Below, piece by piece: positions 47,696 through 60,500 of a stretch of DNA of 64,000 nucleotides. The notes under the pieces were generated by a model. That model had not been told where the DNA came from, did no database searches, and was given only the letters and a program-made list of their open reading frames with translations. Positions within the stretch are counted from its first letter, which is position 1, and each line of letters starts with the position of its first letter. The DNA is from Manis javanica. Taxonomy: Eukaryota > Chordata > Mammalia > Pholidota > Manidae. The stretch is taken from NCBI RefSeq assembly GCF_040802235.1, contig NC_133169.1, positions 41,237,034 through 41,301,033 of the forward strand, written 5' to 3'. The translations under genes and the position numbers were made by a program.

Positions 47696-48199
47696 GTAAT
47701 CGCTGTTTTTAACTTGTTCTGCTTCTGACACATTCTATTAATTTTCGATTATGTTTCCTCCATTTTCCCCTATCAACTACTTTTATGGAGAAATGCAAAT
47801 ATGCTTATTTTCTTCTTGACTGTTTTACTTATTGCAACATATTATGATATGGGTTTTTATTTCCATTTTTCTACGGACAAAAGAATATACATTCTTCCTG
47901 TATTAATGAATGAAGAGTTTGTTTTCTTGATACTGGAATTTTACAGAAGAAAAATGACTCATTTTTCTTTGAGTGGGGATTATTTCTGATAGAATACTGA
48001 AACAAATGTGTCAGTCATACTCTTGTTTCCAAGGTGAAAGTGACAGGGGCTGGCTAGCGCCCAAGCTGCAGATTGTGCAGGGAGAGCCGTGTCCGGGGGA
48101 CGGTGATCTAAGGCGGGTTCACACACTCCCGGTCTCAGCGCTCGAGCTGAGGCCCAGATCCTCCCTCAGGTGAAATGTGATGCTTGGCAGATTCCCTGG

Positions 48200-48300
48200 G
48201 AACCTCAATTATTTATTTGTGAAAGGATAAAATAAAATGAGTACCTCATAGGTTCTTGGGGAAGATAAAATATGCTAAAGTAAAAGAATGGCTCCTGGGA
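48200..48300 (+). repeat. MIR-like 3' fragment
   Basis: TTATTTGTGAAAGGATAAAA, GAGTACCTCATAGGTTCTTG and GAAGATAAAATATGC parallel the MIR 3' half (CTGTAAAATGGG.., TACCTACCTCATAGGGTTG, GATTAAATGAGAT). Confidence 0.5.
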
Positions 48301-49126
48301 TGCTGCCAGCTTCAAGGAAAATGTGATATTCTACCACCACCTATTAATTCTCCAAATTAAGTATGTACTGTTCAGTTTCCATTAACTTCAGGCAGCTGGG
48401 TAGAGAAAAGTAATAGTGGAAAGGAAGACTGATCGCCTTACATGGTGCAGACAGCATTCCTCTGTGTCTCTGGATTCCCAGGCGTGCTGTTCAATGTGGC
48501 TTGGTCACCGTGATTCCCATTTACCCAAGTGCCACAGAGACTTTCACAGTGCCTCCCCTGGCCCCACTGCTCTCCCTCCATTCACATGGCAAACATCTCT
48601 GAGGTCCTGTCATGAGGTGGTAACTGCACCAGTCCTTGCTTCACCTTGACCCCAAATATAGACTTGGTCAGCAGGTGTGCTTCACTTTTATTGGAATGTT
48701 TTTATATTTGCACAGAGTGCAACATTCACCTGCTAGTGGGCGTGAAATTTGGCATAAGGTTATATTTTATTTTCATGCAATGTTTCCCAGATTTTTTGTG
48801 TATTTATGTTAAGACATAACATATATTTTCAGTCTTCTCTGCTTCATCAGGACTCCAGAAGTTAGGGTTATTATTAAGCTGAATATTATAATTATTAGTC
48901 TTTGAAATATTATAAAAATATAAAATGTATTTGAAACTTACAATTTTTTCCTGAAATACTCCTGCATCATAACCACTTCTAAACTCTTTCTAGAGAGGGG
49001 AAACAATATTTCCTTCTTGTTGGTAAGGCTTTTTAAAATTCAACACTGAATATGACAGAAATTTTAAGAGTTGCAATGATTTAATTTCCATAAGAGAAAT
49101 AGAGAAGAAGCCATTTCTAAAGGCTT

Positions 49127-49161
49127 CAAAACACACCTTCAGTAAAACCAGGTGTGTTTTG
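49127..49161. repeat. 12-bp perfect inverted repeat (hairpin)
   Basis: CAAAACACACCT (49127-49138), an 11-base loop, then AGGTGTGTTTTG (49150-49161). No associated element or gene was found. Confidence 0.85.
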
Positions 49162-50444
49162 CTTCTATTGTTCTTTTTTTTTTATTTTGCAGGTATTTAA
49201 AAATTCTACTTTAAATCACATTTATGTAATATTTATCCCCAAATCAACCCCCCGTGTAAGGAAGTTAGATCTCCTTAAGTGTAACCAAATTTAATTTTTG
49301 TAAATTTGCCTTCAGCCTCTCACACAGGTGCCGGCTGCGAGCACCGAGGCAGAGGAAGGAGCAGCGAACTGAAGGCAGGGACATCGGTGCTCAGGTTTCC
49401 TCTTCACATCTCAGTTTCCTTAAAAAAATTGTCATAGACAAAAGCAGATGATGTTTGTGGAAACAAGTAAAGCTTTGTCTTGTAAATGACAATGACCTTC
49501 TAAATGATAGTTCTTCTCTCTGATTTAGAACAAATGGTAGGAGGTTTCAGGGGATGAAGCTGAAGAAGCATGTGCTAGACAGACAGGACTGAGATGGGAT
49601 TCTCCGTAAAGCTCTGCTTATAGGTTACAATAAGAAACATATTTATATACAGACAAACAGGTTTATATAGAGCTTGCATTACTTATATAAAGTTTGTGAT
49701 TATATATATATGTATGTATACATATAACTATTGTATGGGACTATGGGAATGATCAGTTCTGCACAATAAATGCTAGATATTAACCTTTTAATAATACGTG
49801 TGTTTATTCATCTGTACCTGATAATATCCTAAGGACTTCCATTATTTCAACTCATTTAATCCTGACCATACTTGAGATAAAAAATTACTGTCTTCTCTTC
49901 ATGAGCAGTGGGCAGAGGAATGGTGGCTAGAGGATAATCTCGAACCGCAGCTGCAGGCCAGCTCCAGTCTGGGCAGCTTCCCCGTGCCCCCAGGATATCT
50001 AAACGTGGGTCCCTTGACCCTGTTCTGCACTCGTGGGTGTGTGACTTGCTCGGCACAACCACTGAGTCTCACAGAATGGCCTGGTCCTATAGGTGAAAGG
50101 CATTCACATTTCGATATGGATTTTACCTAAATTATGTTTCAGTTACTTTCTAAATCTTTATTATATGGGTTACATCTCCAAGAATTGTGAAGATCCAGTT
50201 GGATCTTTAAACTAGAGAAGTTGATTCAAGTCTGACTTCTATAACAATTACAACAGCAACTAGCCCCTAGAAATAAGGACTTTTATCTTTTTTTTATGAT
50301 TCACTTTCGATGTCTGCATAGAGCTAATCTCTGTATTTGTTGACAAGCAATAATATCAGGAAATCACATAACCTTGAACTATGGCAACCTTAGTACATGT
50401 TACTAATTCTTTTGATCCACAATTGTGAATTCTTAGTTCTCTGG

Positions 50445-50513
50445 TAATTACAGTTGAATTGAAGTAATTAAAATTAATATTAAATTAAATATCTGGTAAT
50501 TAGTGTTTAATTA
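50445..50513 (+). promoter_or_regulatory. cluster of four TAATTA homeodomain cores
   Basis: TAATTA occurs at 50445-50450, 50465-50470, 50497-50502 and 50508-50513, 170-240 bp before the receptor ATG. TAATTA is the core bound by LHX2/EMX2-type homeodomains, which are known regulators of odorant receptor genes. The stretch is AT-rich, so chance is a serious alternative, and receptor promoters normally lie further upstream. Confidence 0.3.
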
Positions 50514-50550
50514 CAGGTTATTTATAATCCAAGAATTTACCAGCCAATGA

Positions 50551-50566
50551 AATTTCTTCCTGTTAG
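50551..50566 (+). promoter_or_regulatory. candidate splice acceptor before the receptor coding exon
   Basis: AATTTCTTCCTGTTAG is a pyrimidine-rich acceptor-like string ending in AG, 118 bp upstream of the ATG. It fits the usual intron just before an odorant receptor coding exon. Another AG at 50620-50621 (CATCTCAG) is possible. Confidence 0.35.
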
Positions 50567-50683
50567 CACAACTGGTTTGCTGTGAATGCAAATATACACA
50601 GTCAGTAAACATTCATCTCAGTCGGTCACATTGTATGAATGACCTATTAATCCCAAAGCTGTTCATGGTCTAGGTGATGCCTC

Positions 50684-51667
50684 ATGGACAACACCACCTG
50701 GATGGCTGACAACAGCACCTGGATGGCCCCCAAATCTGGGTGGTCAGAGTTCATCCTGGTGGGAATCTTCAATCAATCCCAGCATCCAGCTCTCCTTTAT
50801 GTGGTCATTTTCATGGTTTTCCTGATGGCTTTGTCTGGAAACACCATCCTGATCCTTCTGATACGCTCTGAGCCCCGCCTCCACACCCCCATGTACTTTT
50901 TCATCAGCCAGTTGTCTCTCATGGACGTAATGTACATTTCTGTCACTGTGCCTAAGATGCTCGTGGACCGGGTCACGGGTGTGAACACGATCTCAGCCCC
51001 CGGATGTGGGATGCAGATGTTCCTCTATTTGACACTGGTAGGTTCCGAATTTTTCCTCCTGGCCGCCATGGCCTATGACCGCTATGCAGCCATCTGCCAT
51101 CCTCTCCATTACCCTGTCCTCATGAACCACAGGGTGTGTCTCCTCTTAGTGTGTGGCTGCTGGTTCTTGGGATCCGTGGATGGCTTCATGCTCACCCCTG
51201 TCACCATGACCTTCCCCTTCTGCAGATCCCAGGAGATCCATCATTTCTTCTGTGAGGTCCCTGCTGTAATGAAGCTCTCCTGCTCAGACACTTCTCTGTA
51301 TGAGACACTCATGTACCTCTGCTGTGTCCTCATGCTGCTCATCCCTGTGACCATCATTTCAGGCTCCTATGGTTTCATCCTCCTCACCATCCACAGGATG
51401 AACTCAGCAGAGGGCCGGAAGAAGGCCTTTGCCACCTGCTCCTCCCACATGACTGTGGTCACCCTCTTCTATGGGGCTGCCGTCTACACCTACATGCTCC
51501 CCAGCTCCTACCACACCCCTGAGAAGGACATGGTGGTGTCTGTCTTTTACACCATACTCACTCCTGTGCTAAACCCTTTGATCTATAGTCTCAGAAATAA
51601 GGATGTTATGGGTGCTCTGAAGAAGATGTTGAGGGTGGGACCTGTCTTTCAGGAAACTATAAAGTAA
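50684..51667 (+). CDS. OR2T4-like: odorant receptor, OR2T4-like, intact
   Basis: A single-exon class II odorant receptor of 327 residues, a seven-helix G-protein-coupled receptor expected in the cilia of olfactory neurons. It would couple odorant binding to Golf and cAMP; the ligand is unknown. Two N-glycosylation sites sit in the N-terminus (NTT 3-5, NST 10-12). Approximate features are helix 1 37-60 with GN 52-53, LHTPMY 66-71, helix 3 with C108 and MAYDRY 129-134, extracellular-loop cysteines C180, C190 and C200, SY 228-229 in helix 5, KAFATCSSH 247-255 at helix 6, and NPLIYS 297-302 in helix 7 with LRNKDV after it. The length is normal for the family. The start at 50684 is preferred because the N-terminus MDNTTWMA resembles my recollection of OR2T4; internal Met7 and Met14 come later. 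All family signatures are intact, so I expect a functional gene. It is a paralogue of the broken receptor 10.4 kb upstream on the same strand. The OR2T subfamily is near certain and orthology to OR2T4 is tentative. Confidence 0.95.
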   Translation: MDNTTWMADNSTWMAPKSGWSEFILVGIFNQSQHPALLYVVIFMVFLMALSGNTILILLIRSEPRLHTPMYFFISQLSLMDVMYISVTVPKMLVDRVTGVNTISAPGCGMQMFLYLTLVGSEFFLLAAMAYDRYAAICHPLHYPVLMNHRVCLLLVCGCWFLGSVDGFMLTPVTMTFPFCRSQEIHHFFCEVPAVMKLSCSDTSLYETLMYLCCVLMLLIPVTIISGSYGFILLTIHRMNSAEGRKKAFATCSSHMTVVTLFYGAAVYTYMLPSSYHTPEKDMVVSVFYTILTPVLNPLIYSLRNKDVMGALKKMLRVGPVFQETIK

Positions 51668-53789
51668 GACATTTTTGTACTGATGCTTTCTTTTTATTCA
51701 CTCTAACATGAGAATGGTCTTACGCCAATGGTGTTCCTCAGATTCTCAAATCATGATGTGCCATCTCACATTTATCCCTTTTGGAGGACTTGTTTCATTG
51801 AACTGGAAAGGTCTTTGTACACACCTGTATTCAAAATATTTATACAGTTGTACTGGGTCCATGTTACATTTTTCAGAAGTTGATACCTGCTTTGTGATTC
51901 TGTGAGAGGATATTAATATTCTTAGGAAATACATAATGAAAATATTTAGAGAGCAAAGGTCCTGAGGTGTGAAACTGATCAGAAAGAGGGAGAGGGAAAA
52001 AGAGATATAATGAAGCAAAAGGGGGATAATGTTATCGGTGAGACTATGTAGAGGGCATGTAAGTGTCAATTATAATATTATTCATGCTACTTTTCTGTAA
52101 ATTTGAAATTACTTGAAAATAAAGGATAAAGTGTAATCATTTTCTCTCTCAGTTAGCTCCTGTTTTCTGTTTGGTGTCAGTGTAAATGACATACCTTAGA
52201 TGTGATGCTCCTGTTATTGTAGCTGAGTGTCCCTGTGACAGCACAGTCACCTATCTGCCTTTATGCGGGATTCTTCGTACTTCATGGTCCTTCCCCAAAG
52301 GCACAGATCGGGTGTAGGCTGGGGACCCAAGAGCCCAAAGATAACATAGGAAAGGCATCCCAGTGACTGCTCCAGGGAATGGTACCTCCTTTCCTACTTT
52401 ACTTTATAGTCTCATCTCTTGCCCCTTTATGATCCAGGTTTTCAAAGCCAGTAGTAAAATGATAAGAACTGCATTTTAGAAATGTTAAAGTAGATAATCA
52501 ATTTGAGAAGTGCAAAATGGGAGGTGAGGAGGCCAGGTGATTTGGGATGATGAGGTAAATGGTGTCAGTGTCAGAGGAATGGATTGTACATTAATGCCAG
52601 ACTGGATTAGGGGTATCTGGGGCAAGCAGGGCTTATTGAATGTGTTCCATAAAACCACAAACTCAGTTACATCTACCAGTTTCCAATTGGCTGTGTCAAC
52701 TTGTGATTTCTCAAGTGGTTTCAAAAGTACAGATTTTTGTTTACTCTTGACACATTCCATTACTTCATAAGCTAAATAAGTATCTCACAGTATTTGGGGA
52801 AACAAAATTGGAAAAGAAGTTTACAATATTTTTGTTGCAGTGAAACAGAATGAATAAAATATATAGAATCCTTAACTTTTAGAAGGATTGAGAAATGTCC
52901 ATGTCACCCTCGGTTTGCTGGAACATAGTGACACATACATTTGATGATTCCATTTAAAATGCCCTAGACATGGGGGCCAGAATGGAATAAAACAAAATAA
53001 AATGTGGTGTTGAACAATATTCTTAAAAGATGACTTTTTACTCTATCTCAGGGAAAAAAAGATTGTGATAAAAATGTTTTTAGAATGATAAATCATTTTT
53101 TAAATAAAGTGATCAAAATATAGCTTTCCATATCCTCCATTAATAAAAGTTCACAAGAATTGTGCAGTTGGGAAAACTCATTCAAACTGTGTATGTCATA
53201 TAATACTCTGACTTCCTTGAAATGAAGGAACAATTGCAGGTCAAAATTTCTTGAATATTAGGTGAAAAGAGTAAATGGAAGTTTCCAGCATTCAAGTGTA
53301 CTTGCTTACAATGACACAGAAGTATTTGTACACTGGAGTGGTTTAAAATTTTCAAACTTCACAATGCATTCCTGTTTATGCTCACCATCATCTGGCCAAA
53401 CAAATCACTTCTACCCATAAACACAAGCCCTTAGCCCTTAGTGTTCCTATATCTAATAAAGGACATTAAGGACTAAGACTGAAATTCTTACCAAATAGGA
53501 GTAAACCAATATGGATTAGGTGAAGAAAACTGCTCTTTTTTCACAAATGTTTTCTTTTAAAGGGTGTTCAAAAGTCTCAAGAAATAGGAGGAGCAAAATA
53601 AGTTTTCTAGGGATGACTCAGGAAGTAAGGTTTAATAAAAACAATTAGATGTACTGGAATTTATATTTAATGTAATTTTGATTGCCTATTTTTCCTCTTT
53701 ATTATTTTATAACTAAATTTAGTAATAAATTATAACATTTATATATCTGTGTCACTGTGACAGTGCGTTCAGAAAATGAAAACATCTTA
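51668..53789. other. receptor 3' flank; no further gene recognised
   Basis: The first part probably holds the receptor 3' UTR, and the rest is AT-rich with short open frames only. No second receptor or other gene is visible. Confidence 0.5.
52118..52123 (+). promoter_or_regulatory. candidate poly(A) signal of the OR2T4-like gene
   Basis: AATAAA at 52118-52123, about 450 bp after the stop codon, is within the usual 3' UTR range. The choice is by position only. Confidence 0.35.
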
Positions 53790-55292
53790 AAGGTATATTA
53801 CAAAGATATAGTAATCAAAACAGTATGGTGCTAGCACAAGAACAAACCTGTAGAACAATGAAACAGAATAGAAAGCCCAGGAATAAACCCACACATATAT
53901 GGTCAATTCATATATGATAAAGGAACCATGAATACAGAATGGGGAAAATACAGTATTTTCAAAAAATGGTGTTTGGAAAACAGGTCATCTACATGCAAGA
54001 GAATGAACCTGGATTACTGTCTAACTCCATACACAAAAGTAAACCCATAATGGATTAAAGACCAAAATGTAAGACGTAAAGCCATAAAACTCTTAGAAGA
54101 AAACACAGGCAAAAATCTCTCAAACATAAACATGAGCAATTTATTTTGTGGATACATCTCCTCAGGAAAGGGAAACAAAAGCAAAAATGAATAAATGAAC
54201 CTACATTAAACTAAAAAGCAAAAAATGCTATCAACAGAGCAAAATGGTAACTTACAGTGTGGAAGAATATATTCATAAATTACTTATTTGTTAAGGGGTT
54301 AATATCTAAAATATGTAAAGAACTCATATGATTCAAGACCAAAAAACCCCAAATAACCCAATTAAAAAAATAGGCAGAAGATCTGAACAGACATTTTTCC
54401 AAAGAAGAAATACAAATGGCCAGAAGGCACATAAAGAAATGTTCCAAATGCAAATCCAAACTACAATGACATATCACCTCACACCAGATAAAATGGCCAC
54501 TGTCCAAGAGACAAGAAACAACAAGTGTTGGTGAGCATGTGGAGAAAAGGGGAGCCTCCTACACCTTTCATGGGAAAGTCAATTGGTCAGGCAAATTCAA
54601 AAACAGTATGGTGGCTACTCAACAAACTAAAAATAGAAATATCATAAGTCCCAGTAACTTCATTTTTAGGAATTTACCTAAAGAAAATATATTTTATTGG
54701 AAAAGATATATGCATCCATATGTTTATTGCCACATTATTTACAATGGCCAAGATATGGAAGCAACCAGTGTGTTCATTAATAGATGAATGTATAAAGAAG
54801 ATGTAGTACATATTCACAATGGAATATTATTCAGCCATAAAAAAGAAATAAATCCTGCCATTTGTGACAACATGGATGGACACAGAGGGTGTTAGTAAAT
54901 GAAATAAGTCAGGCAGAGATAAATAAATACCATATTACTTCACTTACATGTAGAAACTGAAAAAAGAAAATGAACAAAACACCAGTAGACTCATAGACTC
55001 TGAGAAGGTGACTGGTGGTTACCATGGGAAAGGGAATAGGGTATGAACGTGTGGTGTGTGAAGCAGATAAAGAGTCAAAAATTCTTAATCATAGTGAAAA
55101 TTGGTTATGGGGATGGAAGTGCAGAATGGAGAATATAGTCAATCATTCTATAACATCTTTCCGTGTTGACAGATAGTAACTGTACTAGTTGGGGTGAAGA
55201 TTTAATAATGTGTGTAACTGTTGAATCACTCTTTTATACCTGACACCAATGTAATATTGGGTATCAACCATACCTCAATAAAAAACTAAAAT
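53790..55292 (+). mobile_element. old 5'-truncated L1 (L1MA-like)
   Basis: Plus-strand ORF2 end and 3' UTR. It starts near AAAGATATAGTAATCAAAAC, passes ATGAACCTGGATTACTGTCT, AGGAATTTACCTAAAG and TGGATGGACACAGAGGG, and ends at CCTCAATAAAAAACTAAAAT. Many indels; non-coding. Confidence 0.86.
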
Positions 55293-55536
55293 ATAGACTT
55301 ATAAAGTTACAGCTAAGAACACTGGAGCTGTGTAATTTATACTTCTTTTTTAATGCCAAAATCAAGTATTTACCTAGAGCATGTTTTTTAATTCAGCAAC
55401 CTATCTTGAGTATCTTACCAGTTCCATGTATACAGACCAGGTTCTATTTCATAAAAAACATGTCATCAATTAAAAAAAATAACCATTAATAATAATAATA
55501 ATATATTGTCTAATAAATTCATGATCATTTTTTAGC

Positions 55537-55552
55537 TAAAACTTTATCTTTT
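55537..55552. repeat. left target-site duplication (16 bp) of retroposon copy 2
   Basis: TAAAACTTTATCTTTT is repeated exactly at 55708-55723. Confidence 0.88.
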
Positions 55553-55707
55553 TTTTTTTGAGAGGGCATCTCTCATATTTATTGATCAAATGGTTGTTAA
55601 CAACAATAAAATTCTGTATAGGGGGGTCAATGCTCAATGCACAATCATTAGTCCATCTCAAGCCTAATTCTCGTCAGTCTCCAATCTTCTGAAGCATAAC
55701 GAACAAG
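55553..55707 (-). mobile_element. A-tailed non-coding retroposon, copy 2 (5'-truncated)
   Basis: The minus strand reads the last 145 or so bases of the element at 46674-47284, including AATAAA and a poly(A) seen as a T-run at 55553-55559. About three mismatches separate the two copies over this length. Truncation at the 5' end with a 16-bp duplication is typical of L1-mediated insertion. Confidence 0.9.
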
Positions 55708-55723
55708 TAAAACTTTATCTTTT
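55708..55723. repeat. right target-site duplication of retroposon copy 2
   Basis: TAAAACTTTATCTTTT is identical to 55537-55552. Confidence 0.88.
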
Positions 55724-55849
55724 ATATCCATTGTTTTTCACATATATCATTATTTTTGTAGCACAGATCCCCAGGTGTTTATTGTTTAAATATCAATGAA
55801 TCTGACACATAGTGCTAACTTGAATAATATAAAATTCCACACTAATTTA

Positions 55850-56290
55850 GCTCCCACCATCTATGAAGTAAGAAGAAAAGTTTCCCATAATCCCATTTTG
55901 CCCTATCCTCCCCTTCAGGTGTCTGCTCCTCCATGTCTGCTCTGCAACCACAGGGGGCCGCTTGTCCTCTGCCTTCTGGATGGTTTGTTCAATGACAGAC
56001 CCCTGCACGTGCCTGATAGTAGAGCCGACTGAGGTCTGGGTATTTATTCCCTCAGCCCCACCCCTGCCCAGATGAGACTGACCTGGCCCAGTCCATTCTC
56101 CAGGGGCCCAGTTGTCACCAGTGGTCATCCCCCTGCAGCTTCAGCTGCCATGGGTCCTGGAAACCCCTGCTCCTCCTTCAGCCCCTGGGGACCAAGGCTA
56201 GAGAGAGCTTCCCTGTATGGATGCCTTTGGGGGATTCTCCACCTGCTGGTGAAAATCCTTACCCTGCTAACCCTTCTTCTGTCACAATCC
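55850..56290. other. GC-rich block without recognised gene
   Basis: About 440 bp markedly richer in G+C than its AT-rich surroundings. Open frames of 73-93 codons exist on both strands, but the predicted peptides are Pro/Ser-rich with no domain. It may be an old repeat or LTR that I cannot name. Confidence 0.4.
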
Positions 56291-56764
56291 TGATGTAATC
56301 ACTCATCAGTATTGGCTATATGTGGCAGATTTTCCAATATTATTGATTACATAGGGATTTATATTTAGTTTACACTTCTCGAATTTTGATTTAGAATCTT
56401 TCATACTTTCATCATCCTGTATCATTTCTTAAGCTCTGAGTGACTCTTTAATATCTTTGCTTATTTTCTGACTAGTTTGCTATCTAGCTTGTTTGCCTCT
56501 TGCCTATTGCTAATATTAATCTTTATTATATACGTTGTGCTTTTCCACAGATGACACTTATAACATGTTTAATGTTTTCTTATTGTGCAGATATTTTTAA
56601 CAGTGTTGAATATATCATTTATCTTCCTGGTTTGGAATTTCATATCTTGTTTAGAAAGACCTCCTTGAGTCCAGTAACTAAAGTTTTCTATTTCTACATT
56701 TGTATGTGCATCTCATTGATCTACATGAATTTATTTTTAGTATACTGTGAGATGTACACATAAT

Positions 56765-56890
56765 AATATTTATTTATTGAGGTAAAATTCAATAAAAATA
56801 AAGTTAAACCATTTAAAAGTGTATGGCTGAGTGGCTTTTAGTACATTCACAATGTTGTTCAACCATCACCAATATCAAATTCCCAGAAAG
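56765..56890 (-). mobile_element. old L1 3' UTR fragment (L1M-like)
   Basis: The plus strand reads TATTTATTGAGGTAAAATTC, CCATTTAAAAGTGTATGGC and AATGTTGTTCAACCATCACC, a widespread old L1 3' UTR segment in minus orientation. Confidence 0.72.
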
Positions 56891-57599
56891 AGATAAAAGA
56901 GAGACAGAGAAGGCTGGGTAGATGCATATTAATTTTAAGGAATTGGCTTGCACGATTATGGGGGCTAGAAAGTCTATTTGTAAGTGCAGACAGTTGTGGG
57001 AAATAAGATGATATCTGATGCATACTTGAGAATGAAGTCTTCAGGACAAGCCAGTAGACTGGAAATGTAGGCATTATTTCAATTTTACAGTCTTTATGTA
57101 GAATTCCTTTTCTGGGAACTCTTAGTGGCTCTTAAGGTCTTCAATCTGATATGAGCCCCTTTCATATTATGGGGATATTCTGCTTTATTTATTGTCAGAT
57201 GATTTTTATTTTTATTTACTTTGAATAACTAGAATTCAATTTGTTAAATGGACAAATTTGCAACCCTAGTTCTCTCTTAACTTCGAATCCTGCATATAAA
57301 TATTTTGTGTTTAGCTTGGAACAGATTTTTTCAGTCAATTTTAAGAGATCTTTGAAAGATATTTGTTTTAATTTCTAAATGTAATTAATCAAATACAATT
57401 CAAATGATATTTATTCCATTCATATATTTAATGTTTTGACTGATTTCCCTTGGAGGTGGAATAAATAGAAGAGACACTGCATGAGAGGCTTCTGAGATTT
57501 CAGTATGTTTGGACCTCCGGGTCTGGTGTTGCTTACATAATCACTGGTTTGCTTTGAGATCGGGGGAATTTTCATAGTGTGTGATATACTTTAATAAAT
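56891..57599. other. no gene recognised
   Basis: AT-rich sequence with no open frame of interest. Confidence 0.45.
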
Positions 57600-60500
57600 T
57601 ATCTTATATATGATAAACAAAAGCTATGGATATTTAATATGTACAACTTGACGGGCCTGACTGTATGTATCTGTGAAACTATCATCACAATTAATAAACT
57701 TACCCATTACTTACAAACATTTCCATCCACCTCAATTTTTTGTTTTATTTTGATTTTACTTTATAGTAAGAGCATTTACATTAGATATATAGATCTACAC
57801 TCTGCAAATTTTGAGACTTATAATACAGTACTGTTAATTATGTCACTTATGTTTCACCCTTGATTACTAGATCTCTAGGACTTACTAATTTTGTGTAACC
57901 AAAACTATCTACCCTTTGACCAATATCTCCCAATTTTACTTTCCACCCGGACCATTGGAAATATCATTCTCTCTGATCATATATGTTTGATTAATTTAGA
58001 TTCTACATATATGTAAAATAATGCAGTATTTCTACTTCTGTATCTGACTTATTTCATTTAGCATGAAATCCTCCAGACCCATCCAGACATAGTCACAAAT
58101 GTCAAGATTTCCTTCTTTTTTAGGGCTAAATAATATTCTGTTGTATACCACATTCCATCCATAAGCATGGGCTATATCTTTATTTATTTGTGTCTTCTTT
58201 TATTTCTATTATCATTGTCTTACAGTTTTCAGGTACAGGTTTTTCACCTAATTAGTTTTATTCCTAGGTGTTTTATTATTTTTGATGCAATTGTGAATGG
58301 AGTTGTTTTCCTGATTTCTCTTTCTGCTAGTTCATTGTTAGTGTATGGAAATGCAACAGATTTCTGTATACTGATTTTGCATACTGCTACTTTGCTAAAT
58401 CTGGTTATTAATTCTCATAGTTTTTCAGTGGAGTCTTTTGATTCATGATACCATGTCATCTCCAACTACTGAGAATTTGTTCCTTCCTTACCATTTTGGA
58501 TGCCTTTTATCTCTTTATCATGTCTGATTGCCAGGGCTATGACTTCCAATACTATGTTGAATACAAGTGGCAAGACTGGGCATCCCTGCCTTTTCCTTCA
58601 TCTTAGATGGTCATTTTGCTTTTTCATGTAGCTGATGTCTGGGTTTATATCAATGTGTTCTGAAAAGATGCTGCTACAATATCAATTTTTTTAAATTTAT
58701 TGAGAGACTTTTTGTGCCCTTTTATGTGGTCTATTCTGGAGAACCCTGCATGGGCACTTGAGGAAAATATGTATCCTGCTTCTTTTGCATGCGATGTTCT
58801 GTATGTGTCTATTAAGTCCATCTTGTGTAATGTGTTATTAGTGCCTCTGTTTCCTCATTTATTATCTATCTAGATGATCTATCTACTGATGTAATTGGGG
58901 TGTTAAAATCCCTTATAGTGATTGCATTGTTATTTCCCCCTTTAATTCTCTTAGTATTTGGTGCTCCTATGGTGGGTGCTTAGATATTTACAGTGGTTAT
59001 ATCCTCTTGTTGGGATATGACTATATCTCTAACTATAACTGATCTCCATATCATTATGAAATGTTCCTTGTCTCTCATTTCTTTCTTTGTTTTGAAGTCT
59101 ATTTTGTCTGATATAAGTACTGCTATTGCTTGTTTTTTCTTCCTTTTATTTGCATTAAATATCTTTTTACATCTCTTAATGTTCAGTCTGTGTATGTCTT
59201 TAGACTTGAAATGAATCTCTTTCAGGCAGCATATAATGGGTTTTATTTCTTTATTCTGCCACCTTATGTCTTTTGATTGGTGTGTTTAGTGCATTAACAT
59301 TTAAAGCAACTATTGATATATATGTATTTATTTCCATTTTATAATTGTTTTCTAGTTGTTTTTGTAGTTCCTTTGTTCCTTTTTTCCTCTCTTATTTGAT
59401 GGTTTGTTTGGTGCTATGGTTGGATATCTTTAGAAAAAAAATTTTGTGTATCTTTATACAGAATTTAGGCTTTTGGTTTTTAGTTACCACAATGGTCAGA
59501 GTTTATAATATGTGACAGTCTATATTACATTGGTGGTTGCTCTATTTCAAAAACAGTCTGTACGTACTATTTTTAAATTCTTCCTCCTCCACACTTTTTT
59601 TGTATAAGATGTTATAATCTACATCTTTTGTGTATCCATGCTTTCTTTCAGTTTCAATTTGCATGTGAGCTTGTACATGTTTTTAAACTTCAGGTAGTGA
59701 GCCTCCCTACAGCAGCATACAGTTGGGACCTTTCCTTTTTAATCCATTCACTCTATGTTTATTTGTTAGCTAGTTAAATCCAATCATATATAAAGTAATT
59801 ATTGATAGGTAAAAACTTACTAATTCCATCTTATAAATTGTTTTCTATCTCTTTTTCATTCTTTTGTTCCAACCTTTTCATTTCTTGCCTTTATAAATTG
59901 ATCATTCTGAATTGGTATACTTCGATTCTCTTTTTATCTTTTGTTTATCCACAGTGGGATTTGCTCTGTGGTTATCTTGAGGACTAAAGAAAACATAACA
60001 ATGTATTTTAAGCTGATAACTACCTAATTTTGATCACAATCCAAAATTCCACCCTCTATGTAGTTTGTGATTTTGATGCATAATTTATAATATTTTATAT
60101 TATATATCCTTAAAAATGTAGCTATGGTTAAATTTAGTACTTTTATCTTTTGACCTTTTAATAGCGTTAAGTGATTAAAATACTACAATTTGGGTTTTGG
60201 TGTGAATTAAAATATATGCTTACATTTAACAGTGTGTCATATATTTATGCATATTTTCATGTTTTTAGTTAGCCTTCTTTCATTGCCTCTTAATGAATTT
60301 CATCATTATTTATAATGCTAGATACTGATGAAGAATTCCATTAGGTTTCATTTGGGAAAGTATCTAGGCATTTTTGAGGGATAACTTTGGTGGATAAAGT
60401 ATTCTGGATTGGTAGTTATTTTGTCTTTCAGATCTTAGAATATATCATCCTATTCTTTCCTGGTCTGCAGTGTTTATGTTGGAAAGTCTGTTGATAGCCT

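Noticed and set aside
48191-48203. ATTCCCTGGGAAC looked like an Olf/EBF site upstream of the intact receptor
   Set aside because: The two half-sites TCCC and GGGA are one base apart rather than the two of the EBF consensus. The string fits a STAT-like palindrome better and lies beside a MIR relic.
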